DNA of 64,000 nt from Narthecium ossifragum (lineage: Eukaryota; Streptophyta; Magnoliopsida; Dioscoreales; Nartheciaceae). Location of the stretch: positions 9,488,779 to 9,552,778 of the forward strand of contig OY986971.1 in assembly GCA_963920575.1 (NCBI GenBank), written 5' to 3'. Position 1 is the first letter of the stretch, and each line of letters starts with the position of its first letter. The notes under the pieces are model-generated. The model had not been told where the DNA came from. It saw only the letters and a list, made by a program, of their open reading frames with translations, and did not search any database. A program made the position numbers and the translations under genes. Below, in pieces: positions 1 to 12,500 of the stretch.

Positions 1-689
1 AGTATGTTTTTCCTCTCTCACCTTCTGGACTGGGTCAGATCCTTGCTTTCGACAAGTCTTATACCCTTTAGCATGACAGAACACTTCCTCCATTTAGTAT
101 ATTACCTAGTCTAGGTAAAGTTTAGAGGGCTGTTCCAGTTATATCAACTTTGGGCGTGGAATGTAGAAATGTTCCTTTAGCCCATTGGGCACCTACTAGC
201 CTTTGAGATTATCTACTAGACTCTCTTGATTCTTTTTTTTATTTGTTGAACAATTAAGCCCAGCTCAACAGGGTGAACTGGTGGGCATCCTGCCCCTAGA
301 ACGAGAGGCCAGAAAGTCAGCTCTTGCATCTAGTCTCTCTTAACTAAATGAAGCACCATTGAGAACTAACTGTGAGATCAAACTTAGATTCTTAGGAATC
401 TTCTATGCTTGATATTTAGAATAGGAGTATAATACTTTCACTGGTGTCACTGCCTGTTAATATCTTCATATTTTTTAATTTGGTTATGGATGCATCATGT
501 GCTTCTAGTTTTACCTGTTAATTACATATCACGCTGGGCTTCTGTAAATTGTTTATGGGAGTTGAAGATGTAAGCAGGATGTACTTTACAGTCCAGTTTT
601 TCCAGTTCAATTGGTTAGACATTTTTGCTTCTGATGTTTTTCTCATCTAGCATATATGTCCTAAGCATTTTGAAAATTTGTTGCACTAG
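1..689 (+). other. Intron or upstream gene sequence, no exon recognised
   Basis: AT-rich, without a reading frame that fits the dehydrogenase immediately downstream. The first recognisable exon begins after a CACTAG acceptor at 684-689, so this stretch is most likely the preceding intron. The nucleotide-binding glycine motif expected just before exon 690-809 is not visible here and must lie left of the window. Confidence 0.5.
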
Positions 690-3600
690 CTCGCAAAATT
701 GGCTGGCAATAAGGTGGTCGCAACCTGTGGAGGTGAACAAAAAGCTCATTTGTTGAGGTACTTGGGAGCTGATCGTGTTATAGACTACAAGAAGGAAAAT
801 ATAAAAGATGTATACCTTCACCCCTCATCTTTAAACTTTTTCTTTGTCTTCTTACTTAAGATTATTTCTTGTAGAAGATAATTTACGAGACTTTAAATTG
901 TCCAAAAGTGTTTTAACCACCTAAGAGGTAAAGTAGCATCTGAAGGCCTGCTGATAGTCAATCTTTTGCCTGCTGTTGTATTTGAAACTCAATCCTATAT
1001 AGTGACAACGCAAACATGTTCATTGCTTTGTCGTTTTTTGAAAATGAGCTTGTTTTCCAAATTCAAAATTTGATTGCAGGAAAGAATAAGTGTCGAGGCA
1101 AACATTAGATAATAGGTTTCCTTCTCTTGCAGCCTTGGATTATCCAATTAAAATTGCAGTTTTCAGTAAACTTTACTAACATATTTAGAAGGTGAGATGA
1201 TTTCTTCTTGTAGCATTTTTTGACTAATTCCTTTCAACTTTCTTGCTTCAGGTATTGAAGGCGGAATACCCAAAAGGTATCGATATTATATATGAATCTG
1301 TTGGTGGAGATATGTTTGACCTGTGCTTAAATGCATTGGCGGTTTATGGACGACTCATTGTGATTGGGATGGTCTCTCAGGTATTTTCCTGTAGAGGACT
1401 TTTTAGATTTTGTAGATTTCTTGGTTATACTGTTACGTCATTTGAGCAGAGGTATATTATCATTCCAATTTGTTAATATGGTTCTTTAGTAGCCTTGCAA
1501 CATTTTAGATCTTTCACTCTTTTGTACACTTTTTGCATGCAACCTTGGCATAAGCATCCACTATAACCTCCATTACATATTTTTCGTTATATAACAGCCA
1601 GGCATTAGATTTTCGTACTAGTACAGTAACTAGAGTTAATGCAATGTATGTTGGACCATGGATTGCCGTGCCGGTCCGGCACTGTGCGTGCCGCCCGGCA
1701 CGTACCGTACCGGTGGGTTGCCGGCACAAAAAACCCCCCGGTACCGTGCCGAGAAGAAGAAAGAAGAAATAGGAGTAGGAGGAGAAGGAAGAAAAACAAC
1801 AATGGCACGGGGGCGTGCCGGACTGGCACGCCACGTACCGTGCCAGCAGGCTGCCGGCACGGCGCGTGCCACCGGGACGGCAATCCATGTGTTGGACGAC
1901 TATAAATAGTATGTTCTCAAGAAACCAGAAACATCAAGGAATGACTTAGAGCTGATTGGGAAGAATAACTGCATTAAGTCATACTGTATCAGCAATTTCA
2001 TCCATTATTAAAGGAAAGAATAAGTTCCGTATAATCCATTGTCAAGAATGCAGGATTATAGTATTATACGCATGGCATATGTAGCATTTTTGCAAATAGG
2101 TCGATTATCATTTAAAAGAAAATGCTGAATGATGGACTTAAACGGAGTTGATTTATAGGGCATATTTTGCAAACCTTGTCACCAGTTCTTCTACCTTCTT
2201 GTGTTATTCAAAAACCCCATCATTCTTGCTTCAGAACCTTTATTCGCCATTTTGTTGATGGAGCCTCTAGAAAATGGAATCGTGACCTCTTCAAAATATG
2301 CTTCTTGCTGTTGTAATGGAAGGACTCTCATTGAAAATTCTCGTTTGTAGTCAATCTTGTAATATGAGTAACAAATAGAAAAGAACTGTATAGAGATGTA
2401 CTATGTCTGAAAAACATAAAGCAAATTAAACTGCATTTTCCTTCATTTCTGGAACACAATATTTTTTTGAAAATTTTAGGATGCTACATCATTCATGTTA
2501 ACTAGCATAATGAGATTGATAGACGATGTGCAGAGATGGAAAATCCCTGCTTTTATGTACAAGTTTCATGGCTGTGGTCCAACTTTTTCATGAACTGTGA
2601 TACCTCCTCTAGATATTATTTTTAGTGCATTGGATATTCATGCAAAATGTACAACTCATGTAGGTTTTTTCCAGGCTCCAAACCTTAAATGTTTTCCATA
2701 TTATGCCTTATGTAATGGAGGTTGGAGATTATTATGTTAATGGTTGGAAACGCACAGTTTAATGTTGGAAAACATCTCCTTGAAATGTAAATCTTGCCAT
2801 AATAATCATTTCGATAGATCTCTTTTTGCATGAAGAAAACTTCCCCCTTACATTGCGGCATTGTGCCAAATGCTACTTGTATGAAATATTTACATATACT
2901 ATCCCTGGGCCTCCTGAGAATGTGAAGCCCTTCTGACATGCATGCTGAGCCAAGATATGTCCATTTGATCAATCTTAATCTTGCTCCAATCTTTACTATG
3001 TATCCATGCTTTAAACCACCCATTAGAGTCAGGTGTGATCTCTAATTGATATTTCGTTGGAATGTAAGAAGACAAGAAAAAAGCGGGACCAAACACCTTG
3101 CCTACATAAATGGAAATAGAGTTTGTCCATAACGTTTACTGTGGAAGACTGTCACAGAGATACAAGATGCGGAGCTAATAAATGATAAAAAAGAAATATT
3201 GCTCCTAAATAGGAAGAGCACAACTGCCACAACTCATTAGTGGAACTATTTTTGCCCAAGGAGATTCCCAGTCACAAAGATAGTCATGTGAAAAATTTGC
3301 TCCGTTGCGCAAAGATACAGTTTAGTAGTCACTAATGGTAGCCATCCAGTTGTATGTAACTAGTTGTGATAGGCATTTTGAAGAGGCAACACTGAAAGAT
3401 TTACATCCAAGAATCCAACTACATGTAATATTGTACAATAAAAGGGTTCACTTCAAAGTTGAAATCATACCAACATGAACGCTACTTAACTTTAAGTGGA
3501 TCAAGAATTTGTGGGCGCATAATGTAAGGGATCTCTTAGCTTCATATAATAACCAGTATATTGATTGCTGACATCAACTGTTTCAACTGTCCCGGTGTCA

Positions 3601-6600
3601 TGTTTTATTCAGTTGACATTTATATCATGTCTTCACGTTTTCACCTGTTCGGGTATCTTCTCCATTCCTTTATGAGAACTCACAATGTGAGCATAATTTT
3701 GGCCAGTCTTCTGCAGATTGGCTGGGCAAATACTCCTTAGGCCCTGCTTGGATAGCCCAAAATACCACGGTATACTGAAATAGGTGTTTGAATGCCATGC
3801 CAAGTTTAGGAATTTGAAAAACTATGTTAAAGTACTAAAACTCTGGATTTGGTGTAAAAAGAACATCCACTCTGATCTCTATTTCAAAGTACTGAGAACA
3901 TCGCTGATGAGCGCCGGCGCTCAGGACGGGTACGGAGGCTCAACTCCAGATATCTTTGAAAGACTTGTTAGCTCTTATCTAGTTAGCTGTTAGTATTTGA
4001 GTTGCTTTCAATATGTTAAGAGTTGGAGCAGTAGGAAGAATCCAGTATGGATGGGTATGTGAGTTATAGGAGGAGTCTTAGTAGGAGCGCCAGTGAGTGC
4101 TGGGACATCCAAGCCTTCGGCTGGGTATTGTTAGTAGTATTAATAGGAGACTTGTGTAGTTCTTTGGTATGCTTAATTAATAAGAAATCTGTCCTCGGAG
4201 GGACTTCCCGAATGACCGTACCGGGCTGCTTTACTTCATCAATGACTCCGGTATGCTTAGTGATAAGGAGAGTGAGGGGTATCGTTCAGCCATTTAGTGG
4301 ACGTAGGGCGCCCTCAGCCATTAATTGAGGCTTCTTCTTTCCTTTCCTTCAATCTTTTCTTCTTCCTCTGTTCTCATCTCGTTGTCATCTTCTGAGAGTT
4401 GTGGTCTTGAGGTGAGTTCTTCATCAATCGCTCTGTTCTTTCCTCTCTCTCTTGGACCTGCCCTCATCTCTTCTATCTCTCTCACTCTCTCTACCTCCCC
4501 ATTGTCCCAACCTTTCTCACCCCATCCTTGAAATGTTCGATGCTTTATAGTTAATGGGTTTTAGATGTAAAACCTGTTCCTTAGTGTTTAAACAAAAAAC
4601 GCCAATCTCCCCTCTCTCTCTCTTTCTCTCTCTCTCTCGATTGCATGACCCTCTTTCTCTATCTCGATCATGATCACCCCCCAACCCTCTACAATGTGAC
4701 ACCAGCACATAGGGCCGGCACCACCGGTTTTGGCCACTTGCATTAAAACTATAAATTCCAAAAACAATGGTTTGACACGTTTGTGGCATCCAGTCATCCC
4801 AAGTGGATGTTATGATACTGCATTGATGCATGTAACCCAACATGACCTCATATCCAAGCTCATGAGAGAACACATTGTTTATCTCTTGCAAGATGGAAGA
4901 GGTATTATCTGTCCTGTCAGTGTCACGTAATACCATGAATGAACTTTTGTTGGCTTTGGCAATTTATTTTTTTTAAAAGACAAGATATTGTTTACTAACC
5001 CTAAATCATGATTAACCTCTTATCTGTTAACATTTTTCCTTTGAGTTCAGTATCAGGGAGAGCATGGATGGAAACCTTTGAATTATACAGGGCTGTGTGA
5101 AAAGATTCTTGCAAAAAGTCAAACTGTGGTATGTGAGATGTTCAGGTTTCCAATGCTTGAAACTTAAGTAATTATGAAAATCAAAATGATTTGCTCATTT
5201 TTTATTGTAGTTACAATGAAGTTGAAAGTACATAAAGTATAAATCTTTTATCCTACTGCTCATATTCCAAGTTTTATATTTAATACATCACTTATATTAG
5301 TCTTGGACTTAAACATAATAATGGTACCTTTCATGGATATGTTTGGGACTTAAACATAATTTGTAATGGTGGTACGACCCTTGCCGGAACTTGACCGGGA
5401 GAGTACGTACCGCCGGTAAGGTCCGTGCCGGTTGAAAAACCTTGCCACGGCTATTTGGTTCCTTTTTATGCAATTTTATTTTCCTTTCTCCTTTTTCTTC
5501 CAATATCCACATGCTGGGACGAATGGCTATTTGATCTCACACATTGGGATGTGGGGTGTTAGAAAACAACTTAATGATTGAATTCAACTCTCCAGCTTAA
5601 GCTTTTGCACAATTGGTGAAATTTAACAGTGACATAATACTATAAAATTTGTTTTTCTTTTCGTTACTATTCTTGAATGATCTTCAAGGTTGGTCCTCCA
5701 CTAAGTTTAGAAAAAATCCATTTTGCCCAGATTGTGAATGCCACTTTGTTGTTTTGATCTGCTGTGGTTTAGGCATTGAGTAAAACAATTTATCTTTTAT
5801 CTATTTTCTATCTTTGAATTACATGCAAGACATAATCTTAATGCTTCCAGGGTTTCAGTCATCTGTTTACTTAAGAATGGTGGTATTTGTTCTTTGGGAG
5901 TCTAATTATCTCATTTTCAGGTTGGATTTTTCCTCATTCAATATGCTCACTTATGGCAACAACATTTGGACAAGCTCTTTGGCCTTTACTCTTTAGGAAG
6001 GCTTAAGGTACAGTGTCAAGACCATGGTAGCATAAACACTAAAAACTACGATTCTCTTTCTTGCCGTATTTCGCTAACTTGCCAACATGCAATAAAGGTT
6101 GTTTGAATAAAAGATCAAAGTATCTTGTCATAACCTAGCGGTCAAAGAACTTGCTTATAAGCCGGAAATGAAAATTTTCAAGACATCATGTAACCAAAAA
6201 TGATTGCTACAAATAGCCAGAGAAAATACCCATTAGAATTCGTAGAGAGAAAGTACAAACTGAATGCATAGTAACGCGTCTTAGTTCAAAGTGGGTGAAC
6301 CATCTTGGGTGTATGTAATACATATAAATATATTCTTATAAATGGGCTCATAGAAATACACATGCACATACATACATAACCATGATTGTGTTTAGAACTG
6401 TAAAATTCATGTCTTGGTCAAGAGACTTATGCATCACCTCCTCTACCTAAGCTTTTCCTTCTGTTAAGGAAGAGGAAGAAACTACATCAAATGGTTGTTC
6501 TTTCACCCACGCAACTTTTTTTTGTGGCGATGCTAAGAATTCTATCGCTACCAAACCAGTAGAAACTACATGCTAAGAATTCTTCTGCTAAAAATTCATA

Positions 6601-7739
6601 ACTTGGGGGTGCATGCTTGTGGAGAGAAGAAAACCTTGCATGCCATGCAGTGGCGGAACCAGGATGAGACTTAAGGGGGGGCGAAATCTAAAACAAAATG
6701 ATCAAATTTTTTTCTTTTAATTAATGCAAAGTATAACTTAGAATTACAATATCGAACATTAAGGAATAAAAATAATACAAATATTAAAATATATGTATCG
6801 TACTATGTGCTGCAATTGAGAGGTGAAAGTTGGATCCTACGCTTTTGCATTTTTTGAAAACATTACAAAATGATTTCGTTCTCAATAGTTTCAAAAATTT
6901 CCCGCTTGATGTATACTACCATGCAATCATTCATCCAGTTATATCCCATCTTATTACGCAAATCAGACTTGATAATCTTCATCGAAGAGAAGACTCTCTC
7001 CACGGTTGCAGTCGCAACTGGTAAGACCAATGCCAACTCAAAAAGCCTAGTATATATATGGGATTGGCAGTCGCTTTTACATATATGTATATCCTAAATT
7101 CAAATAAAAATCCAACCAACGGCGCCTCTCCGGTTTAAACCACTTCACGTGTCCTTCACTCCAGCTACATCCATCTTAAATGTACTCTCTTCCCTGGTTT
7201 ATCTTAAGCTCTCCCTCTTCAATAAGACAAAACCAAACAAAAACCCACTAATTGCTCTTTTGTCTTCTTTGCTAGAGTCCACAATAACTATATTGCTCCT
7301 CACCACCGATTGAGTCAAATTCTGTAAAAAAAGCATACCCATTGGGTTTTCCTATGTTCCAAAGCTTTGACTCAGGGTGGGGGTTGTTTCCGGCGTTGCC
7401 AGGGGGGGCGGCCGCCCCCCCTCGCCCCCCCCTGGTTCCGCCACTGATGCCATGCCATGCCATGTACGATTCTAACTTATTCCACTTTACATGAATATAT
7501 AATAGGTACAAGTGGATCCGAAGAAATTTCTAGGTCTTCATTCTGTAGCAGATGCGGTCGAGTATCTCCATTCTGGCAAAAGCCTTGGCAAGGTAATCTG
7601 AGAACATCAAACCTTTTCCATCCCACTATGGCACTATGCTTATTATATTGTGAACATTCTCTGAATGAAGGTAGATTTTGACTTGCAGGTGGTTGTGTGC
7701 ATTGATCCAGCATTTAGTAATCAATCTTCCAAACTTTGA
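690..7739 (+). CDS. MDR-family quinone oxidoreductase-like protein, 3' exons, peroxisomal SKL end
   Basis: Six phase-0 exons joined by GT-AG introns: 690-809, 1252-1380, 5051-5128, 5921-6007, 7506-7592 and 7689-7739 (TGA at 7737). They give 183 residues of the C-terminal half of a medium-chain dehydrogenase/reductase: the Rossmann-fold segment [13 protein letters not shown] with LGADRVIDY, then [14 protein letters not shown] and [11 protein letters not shown], then [19 protein letters not shown] near the end. The last residues are NQSSKL, so the stop directly follows SKL, the canonical type 1 peroxisomal targeting signal. From family knowledge, the closest relatives are ZADH2/prostaglandin-reductase-3-like enzymes and the plant SDR-MDR fusion called NQR (At1g49670), which reduce enones or quinones with NAD(P)H; the substrate here is an inference. 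The N-terminal GroES-like domain is outside the window. Introns 1381-5050 and 6008-7505 contain transposons. The gene is convergent with the membrane-protein gene at 9583-15042. Confidence 0.88.
1657..1889. mobile_element. 233-bp foldback MITE, hAT-type TSD
   Basis: Lies in the second visible intron of the dehydrogenase gene. Ends are inverted repeats starting CATGGATTGCCGT, with GC-rich continuation (right arm read on the minus strand: CATGGATTGCCGTCCCGG). Both sides carry a perfect 8-bp duplication TGTTGGAC (1649-1656 and 1890-1897), typical of hAT transposition. The interior has further GTACCGTGCC-type palindromes around a purine-rich centre and no coding capacity. A degenerate relative may lie at about 5365-5450. 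Confidence 0.82.
3960..4560 (+). other. Possible LTR-like remnant inside the long intron
   Basis: Within intron 1381-5050. The stretch moves from a gag-less, GT-rich segment with AATTAATAAG (about 4165-4190) to a long pyrimidine-rich leader-like tract (4325-4510). This resembles the end of an LTR, but I found no matching ends or TSD. The rest of this intron (1898-3959 and 4561-5050) shows nothing I can name. Confidence 0.25.
6648..7446 (-). mobile_element. 799-bp deleted hAT transposon in an intron
   Basis: Terminal inverted repeats CAGTGGCGGAACCAGG at both ends and a perfect 8-bp TSD ATGCCATG (6640-6647, 7447-7454). Located in intron 6008-7505 of the dehydrogenase gene, opposite to its transcription. 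It keeps only a C-terminal transposase piece (6836-7048) and is therefore a non-autonomous deletion derivative. A G/C homopolymer-rich hairpin lies just inside the right end (7411-7432). Confidence 0.9.
6836..7048 (-). pseudogene. hAT transposase C-terminal dimerisation domain fragment
   Basis: The minus-strand frame from 7048 reads [20 protein letters not shown] and then [20 protein letters not shown]. This is the conserved hAT C-terminal (dimerisation) signature of the plant TTF-type hAT group. The frame is cut by TAA at 6863-6865, and the family continues past that point (FQKMQKRR is readable after the stop). The catalytic DDE core and zinc finger are absent, so no active transposase is encoded. 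Confidence 0.85.
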
Positions 7740-9582
7740 GTTGTCCACCCTCAAGGTTACGTAACTTCGGTGAAGATGTGGTTTGAAAGTTGTTCCGAGC
7801 TCAAGCACTTCAAATGAAGGAAAGCTGGCAAGAAACATGCAAAAATAAAGTGATGCTAAGTTATTGTATCGGCATTGACCAACGGTTGCAAAATGAGAGA
7901 GTCGGTGAATCATCTCCTTATCTAAAAACTTTTCACCTCCTTGTTTACTGCTCACCTTCTCCATCCTCCTTGGTTCATCACCTTCAAGGCTTCAAGTGTG
8001 TTCTTCTTACCGGTCGGAATGCAGCCAGCGCCTCAAACTTGCAGTGTTGGCTTGGTAGGTTGGCCTAGCCTTCAATGTTTCAACTTGGCTGGATGATCAT
8101 CGAAAGTCCCCAACTCCTCCAGTTATATCGGTCCAGGATCAAGGTTTCTGTACATTCCCCAATAGCCGGTTAGCTGGAGGAAATTAAACTCTCTTTCATC
8201 TCATTTTAATCCCCTCGCTAGAGCTAGGATCAGCACCATCATTTTCATGTCTGAATGGCCTTCGCTGGTTTCTATAGAATTGAACGGCATGGCATTGTAG
8301 TTAGTCCTCGCCTCAGTGCTGCGCTCCTCCTTTTTCCATTTTCATATCATCTCCTACAGATAGATAGATTTTTTTTTGTTGATTAGATAAGCCGAAGCTA
8401 CAGATAGATAGATATTCATACTTTCTGCATACAATCTCGGATCATGATAAATAATTCTTGCTTTCTCGGAAAGAAAAAGGTTTTCAAAATCTATAATTTT
8501 CATATAACAAAAACTTCAGATTCATGAATTTAAAGAGTGGGCTGCCCTGAGCGATTGAAACAAAATTGTCGATTTTGAGTTCAAAATTTCACAAGGCAAT
8601 TAAAGTGGCAAGGTTTTATAGGAAAGTGGCTCGGCTCTAACATTTGGATAAGATGGTAATATAAGTTGGTAAATATAATGTCTGAAATCCAGCAGTGTTT
8701 TATAGGAAAGTGGATCATTTGATGAGTTTGATTGAATATCTCTCCAACAATCACATATTCCTGTCATCTCCGAAACATAGAAAAAAGCTTTCCCTTCGAA
8801 TCACCAAATGCCACAATAGACATACCTGGTTCATTTTCCGATTAGATGGGCCTATCATGGGCCAAATGGCTTACGAATTTGGCTTCTACAAATTGCCGGG
8901 TTCATGCCAACATCCCTACTATAAAGGTCATATTCCACCGCATGATGAGAGGAGGGATTCGACAAGTTTGTCAGTTGGGCCCACCTTCGCATACCAATAT
9001 ATTTAGGGTAAAAACTCAAGAGCGCTCAGTTCATGAAGTTCATGGGATCGTTAGTAGTATGTCAATGGTTACGCTCTCTTCCATAAAAGGGTTATCAAAC
9101 TCAAGCCCCGCTAAACTAATAGTTAAATGCAAAGACAGCATTATCATACGCGCCCTTCTCATCATCAAATGCTTGACATTTCAAGACGTTAATAGTGGAA
9201 TTTGAGAACCTTTTAAAGCTCAATTACTTCAAAAATGGATAGCATCTCGAAAAGATCAAGAAAAATGCTAAATCAAAAGAAAAGTAGACATTTCAGTCTT
9301 TCTTGCCAAGTCAAAACACTTGAAACCTCTTCGTAACAGTTTTCATACAAATCTTTGTATATTCGGCCAAAAAGAATTTCTATTTACAAAACTGGCACCA
9401 AACAGGATACAAATTAGGTATCCAATTACAAAACCTCCAATATACAGATGCAGTGCACTCCTCTACTAATTAGTTTATGGGTGGTCTGAACATCACATAC
9501 TAAACCTAAAATGGTAAGAGCAGCTTCAATCACTGATCTCTGCACTCTTCAAAATAGTTAGCCAGGCTGCTACAAAATCTAA
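7740..9582. other. Intergenic region between convergent genes
   Basis: Holds the 3' untranslated regions of both flanking genes, whose stop codons face each other. Reading frames here are short and not conserved-looking. Two near-identical phrases TTTTATAGGAAAGTGG (about 8614 and 8698) suggest a small local duplication. No transposon ends were recognised. Confidence 0.5.
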
Positions 9583-12500
9583 TTACACTTCAGCCGGTAC
9601 AATTTCAACTGAAGAGTTTGATCTGTTCGAGCGATTTCCAGATATGCCAGGGCTGCCATCCCTTTCGAGGGAGTACGTCAACAGGACCTTCACAACCTGT
9701 CTGAATCTTCTCCTGTAGGTCGGAAATTTTGATATGCTCCTTGTCATGCCAACCAATCTGCATGTAAGTTTGATACCAATAGTACATGATTGTGGACTTT
9801 CAAATAACATGCCTTGCAATCTGTTCACACTAAGCTACCAGCAGTAACAATTGTATATAGAATCTATCCGGTAAAAACAGTGTAATGATTTTAGATGAGA
9901 AAGCGAGATTCATGTTTAGATGGATCTCTCTGCTTGAAATATTCAAACCAAGAAAACAAAACACAAAATCACCATACTTGAATTTAGCAAAGAAGCATAC
10001 CATTTGATCCATCTCCTGATTTCCCCTATAAGATACAACAAACAGATAAAATAAACTCCTTAGGACACACCAATGATCCAGTGCAACCACTCATACTTAT
10101 GGCATGGGCCTATAGTCCTTGGTCATTTTAGGTTGAGGGCACATATCAATCACTGAAAGTTCGCTAGTATATGCAACTTGCACCCCCACTTACAGGTTTG
10201 TCGAGTGACTATTAAACAAATAGCTCAATGATGGCTTAGGTTAGTAATAGCATTTAAAATGGGTATCTTAAAGGAAGATTGCTGTCACCTTAAAGAGTTA
10301 CCTGAGGAAATCTAACGTTCAAGGAAACAGAGCTCATCCATGGAAAAAAAGTCAAGACTAAATATCAAAAGAAAAGAACTAAAATGCACAAAAATCTAGA
10401 AATAAACCAATGTCAGCGCAGTCTTATTCTTTTTTTACCAAAAGGCTGGTCTCCTCCAATACCACATGAATTCAGTGGCGAATCTGTTTCATCATGATCA
10501 CTACTAAGAATCCTATTCTCAGCTACATGATCATTTCTCTTGTTTTGCCAAAAAAAAAAAGAAAGAACAAAAGAAACTACATGATCATTTCTCCTGTGAT
10601 TCTGTCTCGAACCACCTTAGGACAGGTTAATCGCTATGCATAATGATACACTTGCAGGGCTACCTCAACTTGTTTACAGCTCAAATCTAATATACCAGAG
10701 TCAAAAGTTAAAAAGAAATTATCTCTTAAGATGAGAACATAAATTATGGCCTGTATAAGTGCAAATAGACGAGCTTAGATGTCTCAAATGATTGCAAAGT
10801 TAATTTCTAATTTGTTACTGCAATTAAACTCACAAAAGTACAAAGTTTCAACTAGCAATAGTATGAATTCAGACAAAATATCTTACCTTCTGCTGATAGC
10901 CTTAATTTGAGCATTCCTCATAGCATCATGAGGCATCACAGAACCATTGTCCCAAGCCTCCATCTTTGGGTTATCACCAATGAAGAGAACTAGTTTCCCC
11001 AAGAACTTTATCTCATCTTCCTTCATTTTTATGACCCTGATTTGCTCCTTTAGAACCATCACAGGATGGAAAAACCAATCCAAAAGCTTGTCTTCTGGGC
11101 GGTTCACTTGGGTAACTTCAATGCCATTACTAAGCATTAGTCCAGCTGATCCGGCCTTGATGGAGGAAAGGAGAGAATGCAAGAGAGCATAACATGGCAG
11201 TCCAAGGTCAACTATTTCTTGGTGGCTTCCCTTGGTCCTTAGCCACTCGCTTAGGTGGAATGATGTTATGATGCATGCATCTACAAGTTCCTTTCCACTC
11301 ATTTCACAAGATCTCATTAACTCTTCCCATATCTGTTTCACAAGGTAATAAAGGCCATCCATTAGTGCACGAAGTGCATAAGACAACATTCTCATTATGG
11401 CAAGAACGAAGTGCGTTACTGGAAATGCTTTCAAAAGGTAAACACTCTCGTGTTGGTCAGAAAGGACATAGCCATAGCTAGATATACAAATTATTTATTT
11501 CATATTCAAGTCAACTTCCTAGTTTAGAGTAGCATTTTGTTAACTTGGGATGTGCTTCTGGGATTATCCTTCACCACCCTCCATCAAGCATTTCTTCAGA
11601 TAAAATAAAGTGGAGAAGAAAATCAATCAAAGACCAAGCAATCAACCTTTTCCTTAAATTATGTCTAGGTAAGTGGTAAAAACTGGTATCTCATCTACAA
11701 AGTTGCCACTCTTGACCGCAGCTTTTCCCGTTTCCACCCAAGACGTTATGATATTCCTATACCAGCGAATTGATGAACTATATTTGGCAACTAATAAGAA
11801 CTGAAACCATCTAAGAGGATCGGTACAACAAAATAAGGGATTCACATTAAAAGAAAAATTAAATCTATTATGAATACCACTCAAAAAGTATGGATCCATT
11901 GTTCGTGGAGTTTCCCACACTGGCACTTGCATGAAGATGGAGACATTACCTGTACCATCTTTACTTCCTGTATTGCTTCTCTAACAGATCTTGCAGGAGC
12001 CAAGCTTGGAACGAACATTGCAGGTGCCTCTGAAGAACTAGTGCTAGCCTTCACTCCTTTGACACTACTGATTCCACCAGAAAATTCTGACTGATTCTTT
12101 TTTCTGTAGCGGGGCCTGGATAGCAACAAATTACAATTGTTAAGAATGTGGAAAAGAGAAAAGGAAAAGATTAGTTATACATATACCAACTAATATTTAT
12201 ATTCGAAAGACAAGTATATCCATGAGGCTAACATATAGAAAGAAAAATAAGAAGTGAGCAATTGATTATCTACTTTGGAAGAATGGACCCTTCTCTCAGA
12301 TAAAGCCAATCGTTAGTGTACTCATCAAACTCAGCAACCATGGCAACAACAAAGGCAACTCCCCTCTTGAAAGATCTTTCCTGCGGTAAATACTTAAAGT
12401 TAGGCTTCTGCATTTCCATAGAAGATGCATCAAGATGAAGCTGATAGCTCATTCCAACAGGTAAAGTGCAAAGATAAGCATTGACCTGGTATACAACAAC

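Noticed and set aside
2685..3096. Two overlapping minus-strand frames in the dehydrogenase intron
   Set aside because: I recognise no domain; the frames are overlapping and short, in intron DNA, and could at most be a decayed gene fragment.
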